Source of the DNA: Bacteroidales bacterium
Lineage (GTDB): Bacteria > Bacteroidota > Bacteroidia > Bacteroidales > UBA12077
NCBI GenBank assembly: GCA_013138975.1
Contig: WTBR01000201.1
Location: forward strand, 1 to 35,090
Reading direction: 5' to 3'
DNA: 35,090 nucleotides
The notes below the pieces were generated by a model. It had not been told where the DNA came from. It did not search any database and worked only from the letters and a program-made list of their open reading frames with translations. Of this stretch, positions 22,163-32,420 are shown piece by piece. Each line of letters opens with the position of its first letter. The stretch's first letter is position 1. The position numbers were made by a program, and so were the translations under genes.

Positions 22163-22551
22163 TAAAATTCGTCATCTGTTAATGGGTGATATTCAAAAGG
22201 TAAACTAACCAAATCAGCATATTCTTCACCTGCTTCCAGCATATCTTCATCAATATCTAAATAATTCCATGAAATAGTTACATGCTTTCCTTTTTTATGA
22301 ATCAAATCTAATAAATTTAATATTTCTAAGATTATTAAAGAAGAAGATGAATTAAAATATTCCATTTTAAATTCAAATAAAGTTTGTTCGTTTGGCTCTA
22401 AAGTATATTCCTCAAGCCACGAAAATAATGGAGCATAAAAACTTCTACTTTCTTCTGGAAACGACTTTCCTTTTAATTCAAATCTCCCTAAATGTTTATC
22501 AAGATTTATTTGAGGCGTTGCACTTGTAGCTTCAATATTAAGTTCAGTCAT
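22162..22551 (-). CDS. SiaC-family (DUF1987) regulatory phosphoprotein, first in the pair
   Basis: 129 residues. Same signature as its neighbour: INLDKHLGRFELKGKSFPEE and MEYFNSSSSLIILEIL, with Ser68-71 at the expected phosphorylation site. It starts 4 nt after the stop of the SpoIIE phosphatase gene and overlaps the next SiaC gene by one base. The phosphatase is its likely partner. No SiaB-type kinase or diguanylate cyclase is encoded in the window. Confidence 0.88.
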   Translation of the reverse strand: MTELNIEATSATPQINLDKHLGRFELKGKSFPEESRSFYAPLFSWLEEYTLEPNEQTLFEFKMEYFNSSSSLIILEILNLLDLIHKKGKHVTISWNYLDIDEDMLEAGEEYADLVSLPFEYHPLTDDEF

Positions 22552-22555
22552 AACA

Positions 22556-24763
22556 TTAGTATTTTAAATACGAGTCTAATTTAGTTAAAAATAGTTTAAG
22601 CTTTATAGGTTTTAATATAAAGTCGTCACAACCAACTTCTACAGCTTTATTTCGTGCATCTTCTATATTTAATGCAGTTTGTGCAATGATTGGTATATCT
22701 TTTCTTATTTCTTTTATTCTTTTAGTTGTTTCAAATCCATCTAGTTTTGGCATATTTATATCCATTAAAATTAAATCGATTTGATCATTTGCATTGAATA
22801 TTTCTATTGCTTCTTCACCATCTTTAGCTCTCAATATGTTAATATCGGTACGCTTTAATGCTTCTGCAAGAAATAAATAATTTATTTCTGTATCCTCAGC
22901 AATTAAAATAGTTTTTTTGCTCCAATCATAGGTGCCAGGTTTTGCATTTTTTTCTTTTGTAACTTCTAGTTTAATTCCAATTACTAATATATCGTCAAGC
23001 TGCATATAATCTCCTCGCCATTCCTCAATGGTTTTATTTAAAATTTCTTTCTGTTGATTCATGGGTTTTTCATAAATCTTAAAAAGTAGTTCCTGGAAAT
23101 TTCTTGACATAAATTTTCTGTGCTTAGGGCCTCCTATTTGATCGTAGTATCCGTCAGAAAATAAATATATGATATCATTCTCTTCAAAGTCAAATTCGTG
23201 ATTTTTAAATGAATTTGCCGCATTCTTATGAATACCTACCGGCATTCTATCTCCTTTAATAACTTCAAGCTTTTTATTTCTTATAAGGTATAGTGGGTTA
23301 TGCGCTCCTGCATATTGAAGTTTGTGTTTTTCAGAATCTATTATACATATCGAAATATCAATTCCGTCTTTTGATTCATTATTAGTATTTGTTTGATGAA
23401 GAGACTTAATAATATAATCTCGAAGCTGGTTTAATATTTCGTTTGCCTGTAAGGAATAAATATGTTTATTTTCAATAATTTTTGTAACAATCTCATTCAA
23501 GAATGCTGTTCCTAACATACTCATAAAAGCGCCGGGAACACCATGTCCTGTACAATCAGCAGCTGCAATAATTATTTTACCATCTTTATTCATCATCCAA
23601 TAAAAATCGCCACTAACGATATCTCTTGGCTTAAATAAAATAAAGTGTTCCGGTAAATTTCTTTTTATAAAATTTAAAGGAGGTAATAGGGCACTTTGAA
23701 TACGTTTTGCATATTTAATGCTATCTGTAATATCCTTTTTTTGCTGATTAGCTAAATCTCGTTGAGATTCTATTTCTGATTTTTGTAATTTTATTTTTTC
23801 GTTTTGTTCTTCTAATAGCTTATTTGCTTTCTTTTTGGCTTTAAATTGGCGTAAGACTAGAACCGAAAATATTAGAATTAAAAAGAAAATAAACGAAATA
23901 CCTATAAGAATAATTCGCTTGTTTCGTAATTCAGCTTCATTCTCCCTAATAGTAAGCTCATTTAGCTCAATTTCTAACTGTTGTTGTTTCTTTATTTCTT
24001 CGGTTTCCAATAAATTCTTTTGAGTCTGTTCTAGTTGATCTGAAGTTTCAGTAAGTGTTTTTTCTGTTTGTAATTTTTCACTTTGTGCTTTTTGCACTTG
24101 CTCTTTCGATTTTTCTTTTATTTCTTTTACTTGTTTCGATTTTATATGTTTATCGATTGATGCAAATTGCTCATAATACTTCATTGTATTTTCTGAATCG
24201 CCTAATAGTTCATAGTTTTCAGCAAGCGTTCCATAACAAGTACGTATTAACTTAAGATTATTGAATTCTTTAGCATATTCAAGTGCTTCGTTAATACAAT
24301 TTATAGCTTCTTTATTTTTTGAGAGGTTTTTTAAAACTGTAGCTTTATTCATTAAACCAGAATATATTCCTTCTTTTTGATTTATCTGACGGGCAATTTC
24401 TAAGCCTTTATTAAAGTTTATTAATGAATTTTGATAATCTTCATGATCAGAATAAATTAAACCAATATTATAGTATATTGATTTCTGTCCATTTAAATTT
24501 TTAATGGCTTGATTTAGCTGTAGTGATTCTGAGAAATATTTTATTGCATCCGAATATATTTCATTTTCCCAATACAGATAGGCAATTTTATTTAGAAAAT
24601 CGGATTGCCTAATGGTATTATTATTTTCACTATTCTTTTGGACTTCAGATTTATACTCATCGATTTTATCTTGAGCAGATGAATCTAGATTCTGAGCAAG
24701 ACTATGAAAATCAGTGAGTAGAATTGTGATAAAAAAAAATAAAATATTTATTCTTTTAATCAT
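22556..24763 (-). CDS. Membrane TPR-SpoIIE phosphatase with C-terminal receiver domain
   Basis: 735 residues. Signal peptide (1-24), TPR-like repeats (about 50-205), coiled coil (205-280), one membrane segment (283-303), second coiled coil (308-345), SpoIIE/PP2C phosphatase (about 365-600), receiver domain (616-735). Metal-binding residues are visible at GDFYW (Asp386), ADCTGHGVPGAF (Asp403), SDGYYDQ (Asp537) and LDDIL. The receiver is complete: Glu623/Asp624, phospho-acceptor Asp668 in LMDINMP, Thr696, Lys718. By analogy with SiaA it should dephosphorylate the SiaC proteins encoded just downstream. A receiver placed after the phosphatase is unusual and implies a second input from a histidine kinase. 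The gene lies 23 nt after the OmpL47-like gene. Confidence 0.93.
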   Translation of the reverse strand: MIKRINILFFFITILLTDFHSLAQNLDSSAQDKIDEYKSEVQKNSENNNTIRQSDFLNKIAYLYWENEIYSDAIKYFSESLQLNQAIKNLNGQKSIYYNIGLIYSDHEDYQNSLINFNKGLEIARQINQKEGIYSGLMNKATVLKNLSKNKEAINCINEALEYAKEFNNLKLIRTCYGTLAENYELLGDSENTMKYYEQFASIDKHIKSKQVKEIKEKSKEQVQKAQSEKLQTEKTLTETSDQLEQTQKNLLETEEIKKQQQLEIELNELTIRENEAELRNKRIILIGISFIFFLILIFSVLVLRQFKAKKKANKLLEEQNEKIKLQKSEIESQRDLANQQKKDITDSIKYAKRIQSALLPPLNFIKRNLPEHFILFKPRDIVSGDFYWMMNKDGKIIIAAADCTGHGVPGAFMSMLGTAFLNEIVTKIIENKHIYSLQANEILNQLRDYIIKSLHQTNTNNESKDGIDISICIIDSEKHKLQYAGAHNPLYLIRNKKLEVIKGDRMPVGIHKNAANSFKNHEFDFEENDIIYLFSDGYYDQIGGPKHRKFMSRNFQELLFKIYEKPMNQQKEILNKTIEEWRGDYMQLDDILVIGIKLEVTKEKNAKPGTYDWSKKTILIAEDTEINYLFLAEALKRTDINILRAKDGEEAIEIFNANDQIDLILMDINMPKLDGFETTKRIKEIRKDIPIIAQTALNIEDARNKAVEVGCDDFILKPIKLKLFLTKLDSYLKY

Positions 24764-24786
24764 ATCATGGCTTTTCTAATGTAAAA

Positions 24787-26526
24787 TTATTCAACAAAAA
24801 ACTTGATTGTTTTCTGATTTTTATTACCTAGTTTATCAATTGAGCTTACCTTTATTGTGTAAAATTTATTTTTCTGAAAACCTTTAATTAAACTGGTATA
24901 TGCTTTTTCTGGCTTTCCATTCACCGAGTATAACATATTTTCAAATCCAACTGATGCATCTGTTGAGGATAAAAATAAAACAACATGGTTAGGATATAAA
25001 TCATAATTCTTACCTTCGATAGTTTTCTTTTTATCAGATACAAAACTAAATCGGTAGAAAATTTCAGGACCCACATTATCTTCTACGCAGATAAAAGATT
25101 TTGTACTGGAATTATCAACATTATCGTAGCCGGTATAAGTTACTGAGTGTGTTCCATCGCTGTTAATAGAAAAAGCTTCTGTGTATTCAACTATTTCTTT
25201 ATTATCGATACTATATTCCAATCTTTTATATCCGGCAGCATCATCTTTAGCAGCAAGTCTAATTTTTGTATTTGAAGTTATAAAAGCAGTGTCTTTAGCA
25301 ATAAAGTTTGCTCCACTAAAGCTATGTCCAAGAATAGGTCCTGATAAATCAACATAAGAAATATTCGATTTATTTGTCATTATTGTATTAATAACCTGGT
25401 TGTTTACATTGTCGGTTACAAAAGTTTTAATATTAAGTTCTCCTGATTTAGCCAAATAAAATGGTTTGGTGTATTCAATAAAATCACCACCATTAATTGA
25501 ATATCTAATTGCATTAACGCCTGCTTTATTATCCATTGCAGTTAGTTTAACTTTGCTTCGTCCTGAAGAATATTCTTTTCCATTAGCAATAAAAGTATTA
25601 CCTACCAATTCATCAACTATCATCGGAGCAGATTTGTCTATATAAAATTTGTATTCTTTTGTAATCTCTTCGTTCCCTGCATTATCAATGGAGTAATAGG
25701 CAATTGTGTGTTCTCCTTCTTTTAATCCGGAAATTATTATTGGATTGCGATAATTATATATTGTACCTCCGTTTAATGCAAAAACAGTCTTTTTAATTTT
25801 TGAATTTTCATCATTTGATTCTAAAACAATTTTTGATCTTGATGAAATTATATCATTATAAAGATCGGTATCAACACTTAATTTTGTATTAGGTTTAGTA
25901 AGGTCAAGTTTTATATAAATTAATTTTGGATTCTCGGCATTTCCAACATTATCAACAGAGTAATATTTGATTTTATATAATTTCTCTTCGTTAAGAATGA
26001 TTGATGGTGTTAGTTTTTTATATGCTAGCCCGTTTATTGAAACGTAAGTGTCCTCAAGACCTGAAGTGGCATCGTGGATATTAAACTTAATTTCTATGTT
26101 CTCTTTCAAATAGTAAATAGAGTCTTTTTTATATGGTTTTTTATTATCAAAAGAAAATTTAGAAACTGGAGCTTTGCTATCCGAATAAAGTTCATAGATG
26201 ATATCTTCTAAAGGATAAACAACTTTTTTTGTAACTGTATCAACTTTTGAAGGAGACCTGAACGTATTGTACCCTTCTGTATCAAAATACATAGGGTTTG
26301 CATATTTTTTAGAATCGGCACTAGGCATTAAAAGATATGTGGTCGCATTATCATCAGATGAAGTAGAGATGTGAAAATAAATTGGTAAGTCTTTGTTGGC
26401 ATATAACTTGCCATTTTCAGATCTATAAATTTTATTTTTATGTTTTAATGGCTCCTGAGACTTACTGGGATTAGCGAAAAGTATTGTAATAAAAATTAAA
26501 CAAAGGAGAACTTTAACTGATTTCAT
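24787..26526 (-). CDS. Exported protein with OmpL47-like beta repeats
   Basis: 579 residues. Signal peptide (about 1-23). Five repeats of about 90-100 residues from about 115 onward, each with a YSVDNVGN/YSIDNAGN/GYDNVDN type strand and a preceding INGG/SINGGDF-type word. This is the pattern of OmpL47-type beta-sandwich repeats also seen in surface and sugar-binding proteins. There is no type IX sorting domain and no outer-membrane barrel of standard length. It is likely periplasmic or surface exposed. It is transcribed just ahead of the TPR-SpoIIE phosphatase, whose periplasmic TPR domain could sense it (inference). Confidence 0.8.
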   Translation of the reverse strand: MKSVKVLLCLIFITILFANPSKSQEPLKHKNKIYRSENGKLYANKDLPIYFHISTSSDDNATTYLLMPSADSKKYANPMYFDTEGYNTFRSPSKVDTVTKKVVYPLEDIIYELYSDSKAPVSKFSFDNKKPYKKDSIYYLKENIEIKFNIHDATSGLEDTYVSINGLAYKKLTPSIILNEEKLYKIKYYSVDNVGNAENPKLIYIKLDLTKPNTKLSVDTDLYNDIISSRSKIVLESNDENSKIKKTVFALNGGTIYNYRNPIIISGLKEGEHTIAYYSIDNAGNEEITKEYKFYIDKSAPMIVDELVGNTFIANGKEYSSGRSKVKLTAMDNKAGVNAIRYSINGGDFIEYTKPFYLAKSGELNIKTFVTDNVNNQVINTIMTNKSNISYVDLSGPILGHSFSGANFIAKDTAFITSNTKIRLAAKDDAAGYKRLEYSIDNKEIVEYTEAFSINSDGTHSVTYTGYDNVDNSSTKSFICVEDNVGPEIFYRFSFVSDKKKTIEGKNYDLYPNHVVLFLSSTDASVGFENMLYSVNGKPEKAYTSLIKGFQKNKFYTIKVSSIDKLGNKNQKTIKFFVE

Positions 26527-26652
26527 ATTTTTTATTTTCTTAATGTAGATAATATGCTATGTATACGTGGTTTTATAAAAAAGTTTTATAAATGTAAAAT
26601 AAACTCTCTTATATCACAATTTTTTTAAATATAATTTAAGATTAATCAAATT

Positions 26653-29600
26653 TTATCGAAGGATAGTAACTGTGCCTGAAATTCTTCCAGATCCATTTTT
26701 TAAATATATTATGTAATAATAAGCATCCATTGGTAGCTTTTTACCGTTTAATGATCCGTCCCAATACTGGGATTCTTCGTATCCTTTTGAAAAGAAAATA
26801 CGTTTACCAAACCTGTCGAAAATTTCAATTTCAGCATTTGGATATAAGGACATATCTATTTCCCACTTTTCGTTAATGTTATCGCCGTTAGGGCTAAAGG
26901 CGTTAGGAATATTTATACAGAATGCAAACGCACTTTGTAATCTAAAAGTGGTATCAATTGCACAATTGCTAGAATCAATTATTTGAACTTTATAAATTCC
27001 GGATCGTATATCGTAAAGATTTTCTTCGAAACTTCCATTATCCCAATATATGTTATATTCATTATTTTGAGTTCTTCCTCCGGTAATGTTTAATTCAATT
27101 GATCCATCACTAATATCAGCACAGGTTGGTTTTCTTAAAACAGGTGTCATTATTAATTTATTGGGTTCATTAATTTCTATCGTAGTGTCTATTTGGCAAT
27201 TCTGTAAATCTGAGATATCAATACGATATATTCCATCTGTTAACATATCTTCAGATGTTATATCAATTGTGGTTCCCGAAGCTCCTGTCGACCATGTATA
27301 ACTATAATCCGGTGTACCTCCACCTATATTTAAAAATATGTATCCATCATCTTCACCGTAACAAGTTATATCTTCACTGTAAGTTGTTGGATCAAATTCC
27401 AGACGATCAGGCTGAGTTATATCAACAGAGGCAGATTCAATACAATTATTCGCATCTAAGATGTCGATATTATAATTGCCAGGCCATAAGTCGGGTGCAA
27501 TATTCGTATCTAAACTAGCATTATGACTCCATAAATAGTTGTATGGAATTGTTCCTCCTGCTGGGTTCAATGAAATTACTCCATTACTAAATCCAAAACA
27601 TGTAATATTTGAAGAAAAAATATTGGGTTCTATTTGTTCCGGTTCTGTAATTTCAACAGAATTGCTTGTTACACAATTCTCTATGTCGTTTACTGTAACG
27701 GTGTATAAACCGGACGAAAGTCCATAAATTGAATCAGTATTTTGTCCTATTGGATTTCCAGACCAGACAATAACATTCTCTCCATTTCCACCATCGATAT
27801 TTATTTTAGCAGTTCCATCTTCATATCCAAAACAAGATATATTTGTTTCTGTTATAAAAGTTTCTAGTTGATCAGGTTCTATGATAATTGCGGAATCTAA
27901 TATTTCACAATTATTTGCATCAGTAATAGTTACAAAATAATCTCCTCCTGATAAATTTGTTTGATCTTCGGAAATAGTATCCAATCCTTCTCCACTAGAA
28001 GTTTCCCAGTAATATGTATAATCAGACTCGTTATTTCCTCCTGAAACAATTAAATCAATTGATCCATCATCATCTTCAAAACAAGTTACATCAGTAGGTA
28101 CAGTATATGAGTCGAATGTTAGTGGCCCCTGTACAATGGCTGAATCATTTGCTGCACATCCTAGGTCATCGATCACTGTTATATAGTAGTTTCCACCAGA
28201 TAATCCTGTTTGGTTTCCTTCATTAGTTACTAAACCAGACCCATCTGGAGTAGTCCAATTATATGTATACTCACGTGGTTCATTGGTATTGAAATATATA
28301 TTATTACCTCCAACTGCAAATAAATCCAATGTACCATCATCATCTCTTGCACAGGAAATCCTTGTTGAGTTTATTGAATCAATTTCTAATATTTCCGGTT
28401 CTCTTATTTCAGTTGACCCAATTGATTGACAACCTTCAATATTAGATGCGGTAACGGTGTATATTCCAGGTATCAAGTTGTTTATGATTGGTGTTGTTTC
28501 ACCAGTAGACCATTCGATTAAATCCAGACCAACCACTTGTACTTCTGCCCATCCATCATTTTCTCCATTACAAGTAATATGGTGTGCAGAAACATCCATA
28601 GCAATTTGAGGAGGTTCATCAACTTCCATAACTGTATCTTGAGTACAAGCTTTCCAGTCGCTTACTGTTACATAAATAAAGCCTCCATTTAAACCTCCAA
28701 TAGAATCGGTGGATTCTCCGTTTGACCATGAATATATATATCCACTGTTACCTCCTGTAGGATTAAGAATTATGTAAGCATCGCCTATTCCGAAACAAGA
28801 AACATTTCTAACAGTATCGATAACAGGAATAAGCCTGTCGGGTTGTTCAATTAAAACTGAATCTATTTTTGTACATGACTGATTATCTGTAACTGTTACC
28901 GTATACCAACTAATTGGTAATCCTGTCGCTAACAAATCAGTTTGACTATTTTGATCATCCCAATTATAAGCAAATTCATTTATACCATTTTCCGCCTCTA
29001 CAATAGCTCTACCATTTGATTCCAAATAACACACCACACTATCAGCAATCATATTTGTATATGCTGTTGGATGTACGGTTATTGAATCTGTTTTTGTTAG
29101 TCCATCGGCACACCCAATTGATAAAGCTCTTGGTGTTATAATATATCTTACAACTAATGGTGTTGGCATTGGAGCTGTAGATATATTATGCAATAGATCT
29201 TCAATAATAAAACCATCAGTACGGTCTGAATTTCCAAAATCTCCGGTTAATCCTGGATCAGCCGAAGATGTGTAATCAAAAGTTACAAACCCGTTTGTTA
29301 AGACTGTAGGTGTATTTAATGTGATATGTGTACGAGTATCATTACAAATAGTATTATGAAGTATTGTAGTTATAATGCGAGGTGTAGGATCTATCCAGAT
29401 ATCTATTGTAATTATTTCATTTACATCATAACATTCATTTACATCATTTGCATTTACAGTCCAAGGAGTAATTATATACTGCACAAGCTGTTTGCTATCT
29501 GAAAGATTGTCTAATGTTTGAATAATAGAAGTCCCCATTACTTGACCAATAGGGTCACTGTCTGCTGCTCCGCTAATGTTTGTATTTGGTGTTACGGTCC

Positions 29601-31641
29601 AAGTAAATTGCATGCCGTTTGTTGTAGTATTTGTACTGGTAACAGCTAATGCAGTAGGCGTATTATCACAAATAGTATCATTTGCAGCAGCAATCACCAC
29701 GGTAGGTTCTATCCAAATATCAACATTGATAAGTGTTCCTGTACATTTGTTATTACCATTGGCATCGATAGTCCAAGGTGTTATAGCGTATCTTACCATC
29801 TGAGCTACAGGAGATGTATTATCAAGAATCTGAACAATAGAAGTCCCCATTAATTGACCAATAGGGTCACTGTCTGCTGCTCCGCTAATGTTTGCATTCG
29901 GAGTTACAGTCCAGGTATATCGCATTCCATTGGTTGTTATATTATCACTTGTAACAGCAATTGCAGTAGGTGTATTATCACAAATAGTATCATTTGCTGC
30001 AGTAATAATAACTGTCGGTTCAACCCAAATAACAACGGTATCATTTAATCCAATACAGCTTGTGGAACCAGGCCCCGTTGGAGTAATAACATAAACAACC
30101 GAATCGGCATATAAAGTTGTATTTGTAAGTGTTTGTTGTATGGTTGTGTCGTTTGTTAATGTGCCATCTGCCCCCGTAATTCCACCAGTATATATTGTAT
30201 CTACAAAGAATGTTGTTCCGGGAACTGTACTATTCAAATCTATGAATGTTGTGCCACCATTACAAATCGTATCTTGTTGTGGAGTAGCAATAGCAACAGG
30301 ATTTGGATTTACAGTTAATGTAGCTTGAGAATTACTGCGTTTAACGTTTCCTAAACTGTCTGTTATGATAACTCGGTATTTATAACCACTCATAGACATA
30401 TCAGTTGTCATTAATAAAAGAGTATCAGTATTTGAATTAGCATAAATAGCATCATCTGTAATTTCCTGCCATCCTCCACTAAGTTCAAGTACTTCCCATT
30501 CGTAAGCTAATGTTCCACGACCAGTTGCAACAACAGAAAAGGTTGCACTAAATCCATCACAGACTGCTGTATCGGCAGGTTGAGTTTGAATTCTTGGTCT
30601 TATATGTCCCCAGCCAAAATGATGTCCGGTAGAATTATCAATTCCTCCAATTAAGGTATTTCTGTAGGCAATGGAATCTACTCCATCTTTGTGATTTCCC
30701 TCCAGAATCCAGTCATCACCATCGAGACGTTTAATGATACGGCTTGCATTCTGAACGGTTGAAAATCCAATTCCGCTTAAATTAACATCAAAATTATTCG
30801 ATTCAAAAAGGTTGTTGGCGCTTACACTCCAATAACCAACACTATCAGCATTATAAACTTCTACTGTATCGGCAGGATTCACATATCCTGGATCAGCTAG
30901 AGGTAAGCCAATGCTATCTGGATCGCTGGCAATAAACTCTGATAAAATGGAACCTGCATTATTGATTGTGGTAAAATCCAAGTTCATCGGATTATAATTT
31001 GCATCGGAACCAACTGGGAATAAATAATTATTGGTTGCATTAACACCCCTTTCAAATTTACCGATAACTCTACTTCCTGTTATCGAGTTATATTTTAATG
31101 ATCCAAAGGTTTGATTTGTAAGGTATAACTTGTTCCCTCCAGTTACAACATTACCTAAAGTAAAGTTTAGTGTATCTGAAACAGTTACATCATTTGATAA
31201 AATTATCCTGTTTGTTAACCCAATTCCGGAGTTATTAATTATAAGATGATAAAAAGTTTCTCCACCCGTACTTGAAATTGTTTGAAAGTTATTACCATTA
31301 AAGCGAACTGTACTATTACCAGGAGTAAATATATTTGTATTTGTCCAGTCTCCTCCAATATTGAATCTACCATTACCATTTGTTGTACCAGCATTAATAT
31401 AGGTTCCTGAAAGATTAAAAGTTCCGTCGTTTGTTAAAGTACCTGCTGTATTTTGTACGCTATCAGTATTTACAAAAGTTCCGTTTGTAATTGAAATACC
31501 AGCTCCGTTGTTAGAGATAACCTGAGCGAACAACTTATTTGTAGACATAAACATTATGATGCAAGCAAGAGCAATACTGATCTTAAGGAAAGATCGCATC
31601 GTTCTATTTGTTTGCATTATATGTTTATTTCTGTTGTTCAT
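26653..31641 (-). CDS. Giant type IX-secreted SprB-repeat surface protein
   Basis: 1662 residues from the ATG at 31641; Met9 (31617) and Met15 (31599) are alternative starts and give a cleaner signal peptide ending at LFAQ. The N-terminal part is beta-rich and helix-like in repeats (NNGAGISITNGTFVNTD). The middle has an Ig/PKD-type set, with near-identical 100-residue units containing NDTICDNTPTA...TPWTI. Nine SprB-like repeats follow (VTCFEDDDGSIDL, ISCFGYEDGTAKI and others), each with a CxxxxDG start and GxYxVTVTD end. The C-terminus NAFSPNGDNINEKWEI ... IFDRFGKRIF ... YYYIIYLKNG is the type B (CHU) sorting domain. It should be exported by T9SS and act in adhesion, gliding or matrix. It lies 35 nt after FKBP, with a dispersed repeat between. 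Confidence 0.93.
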   Translation of the reverse strand: MNNRNKHIMQTNRTMRSFLKISIALACIIMFMSTNKLFAQVISNNGAGISITNGTFVNTDSVQNTAGTLTNDGTFNLSGTYINAGTTNGNGRFNIGGDWTNTNIFTPGNSTVRFNGNNFQTISSTGGETFYHLIINNSGIGLTNRIILSNDVTVSDTLNFTLGNVVTGGNKLYLTNQTFGSLKYNSITGSRVIGKFERGVNATNNYLFPVGSDANYNPMNLDFTTINNAGSILSEFIASDPDSIGLPLADPGYVNPADTVEVYNADSVGYWSVSANNLFESNNFDVNLSGIGFSTVQNASRIIKRLDGDDWILEGNHKDGVDSIAYRNTLIGGIDNSTGHHFGWGHIRPRIQTQPADTAVCDGFSATFSVVATGRGTLAYEWEVLELSGGWQEITDDAIYANSNTDTLLLMTTDMSMSGYKYRVIITDSLGNVKRSNSQATLTVNPNPVAIATPQQDTICNGGTTFIDLNSTVPGTTFFVDTIYTGGITGADGTLTNDTTIQQTLTNTTLYADSVVYVITPTGPGSTSCIGLNDTVVIWVEPTVIITAANDTICDNTPTAIAVTSDNITTNGMRYTWTVTPNANISGAADSDPIGQLMGTSIVQILDNTSPVAQMVRYAITPWTIDANGNNKCTGTLINVDIWIEPTVVIAAANDTICDNTPTALAVTSTNTTTNGMQFTWTVTPNTNISGAADSDPIGQVMGTSIIQTLDNLSDSKQLVQYIITPWTVNANDVNECYDVNEIITIDIWIDPTPRIITTILHNTICNDTRTHITLNTPTVLTNGFVTFDYTSSADPGLTGDFGNSDRTDGFIIEDLLHNISTAPMPTPLVVRYIITPRALSIGCADGLTKTDSITVHPTAYTNMIADSVVCYLESNGRAIVEAENGINEFAYNWDDQNSQTDLLATGLPISWYTVTVTDNQSCTKIDSVLIEQPDRLIPVIDTVRNVSCFGIGDAYIILNPTGGNSGYIYSWSNGESTDSIGGLNGGFIYVTVSDWKACTQDTVMEVDEPPQIAMDVSAHHITCNGENDGWAEVQVVGLDLIEWSTGETTPIINNLIPGIYTVTASNIEGCQSIGSTEIREPEILEIDSINSTRISCARDDDGTLDLFAVGGNNIYFNTNEPREYTYNWTTPDGSGLVTNEGNQTGLSGGNYYITVIDDLGCAANDSAIVQGPLTFDSYTVPTDVTCFEDDDGSIDLIVSGGNNESDYTYYWETSSGEGLDTISEDQTNLSGGDYFVTITDANNCEILDSAIIIEPDQLETFITETNISCFGYEDGTAKINIDGGNGENVIVWSGNPIGQNTDSIYGLSSGLYTVTVNDIENCVTSNSVEITEPEQIEPNIFSSNITCFGFSNGVISLNPAGGTIPYNYLWSHNASLDTNIAPDLWPGNYNIDILDANNCIESASVDITQPDRLEFDPTTYSEDITCYGEDDGYIFLNIGGGTPDYSYTWSTGASGTTIDITSEDMLTDGIYRIDISDLQNCQIDTTIEINEPNKLIMTPVLRKPTCADISDGSIELNITGGRTQNNEYNIYWDNGSFEENLYDIRSGIYKVQIIDSSNCAIDTTFRLQSAFAFCINIPNAFSPNGDNINEKWEIDMSLYPNAEIEIFDRFGKRIFFSKGYEESQYWDGSLNGKKLPMDAYYYIIYLKNGSGRISGTVTILR

Positions 31642-31650
31642 TTTTTATAA

Positions 31651-31674
31651 TGTCACACTGAGCTTGTCGAAGTG
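31651..31674. repeat. Dispersed hairpin word filling the FKBP-SprB spacer
   Basis: TGTCACACTGAGCTTGTCGA AGTG lies between the FKBP stop (31677) and the ATG at 31641. It is a half copy of the 15793-15856 hairpin and related to 21326. It takes up most of a 35-nt intergenic gap. Confidence 0.6.
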
Positions 31675-31676
31675 TT

Positions 31677-32378
31677 TTATTTTTTTACTTTCATTAATTC
31701 AATATCAAAAACCAAAGCAGTGTTTGGTGGAATTACGTTTTGTAAACCTGTTGAACCATATCCCAATACTGATGGGATAAATATTCTCCAAGTTGAACCT
31801 ACAGGCATTAACTGTATTGCATCATTTAGTCCTGGAATTAAAGAACTTGTAGCAGTAGTAATAGCTTGGTTTTTCTTATAGGTATCTTCAAAAACAGTTC
31901 CGTCAGGGAAAACACCAACTGCATTTATTACAATAGTATCTTTTGCAGTTGGACGAATTCCATCGCCTTGATTTCTTATAATATAATTTACACCATTGGG
32001 TAAAACACCAACACCAGTCTTTCCCTTTAAAGTAGCAAACAATTGTTCTTCCATTTGCTTGCTCTTTTCATTTTGAGTTGATAGTTGGTACGCCGAAACA
32101 ATAGGAGCAATGGAAGAATCAGTCACTGCCAAAGCTTTGTTTTGCAATACATCGTCCATTCCTTTTAAAAACACATTAGCATTTTGCACTTTGAAATTAT
32201 TTTTAACCATCCATTGACCAATGAATGCACCGATTGCATATTGTAAGGTGTCGGCTTGATTAATTAGCTGTATCGTCTGCTGATTTAAATTTTCAGCCTT
32301 TTTAGTTTCTTGAGCCGATAAACCAATTGTTATCAGTAATGCTGTGATTATTAGGATTGAGGTTTTCATTTTTCTCAT
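31677..32378 (-). CDS. Exported FKBP-type peptidyl-prolyl cis-trans isomerase
   Basis: 233 residues (Met4 at 32369 is an equally likely start). Signal peptide to about 22 (GLSAQE). FKBP N-terminal dimerisation region (LQYAIGAFIGQWMVKNNFKV about 49-68, KGMDDVLQNKALAV). FKBP catalytic domain about 125-231 with VFPDGTVFEDTYKK, LIPGLNDAIQLMPVGSTWRIFIP, LGYGSTG and IPPNTALVFDIELM. It is a Mip/FklB-like folding helper in the periplasm. Its position between two very large secreted repeat proteins suggests it assists their folding before export. Confidence 0.92.
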   Translation of the reverse strand: MRKMKTSILIITALLITIGLSAQETKKAENLNQQTIQLINQADTLQYAIGAFIGQWMVKNNFKVQNANVFLKGMDDVLQNKALAVTDSSIAPIVSAYQLSTQNEKSKQMEEQLFATLKGKTGVGVLPNGVNYIIRNQGDGIRPTAKDTIVINAVGVFPDGTVFEDTYKKNQAITTATSSLIPGLNDAIQLMPVGSTWRIFIPSVLGYGSTGLQNVIPPNTALVFDIELMKVKK

Positions 32379-32420
32379 TGTATATTTTTTTTAGGACTTA
32401 GTAGTACTGTTTTGTTTATA

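Noticed and set aside
26653..31641. Many ORFs on the plus strand within the giant surface-protein genes
   Set aside because: They are complementary-strand shadows of repetitive coding DNA, without starts, families or promoters.
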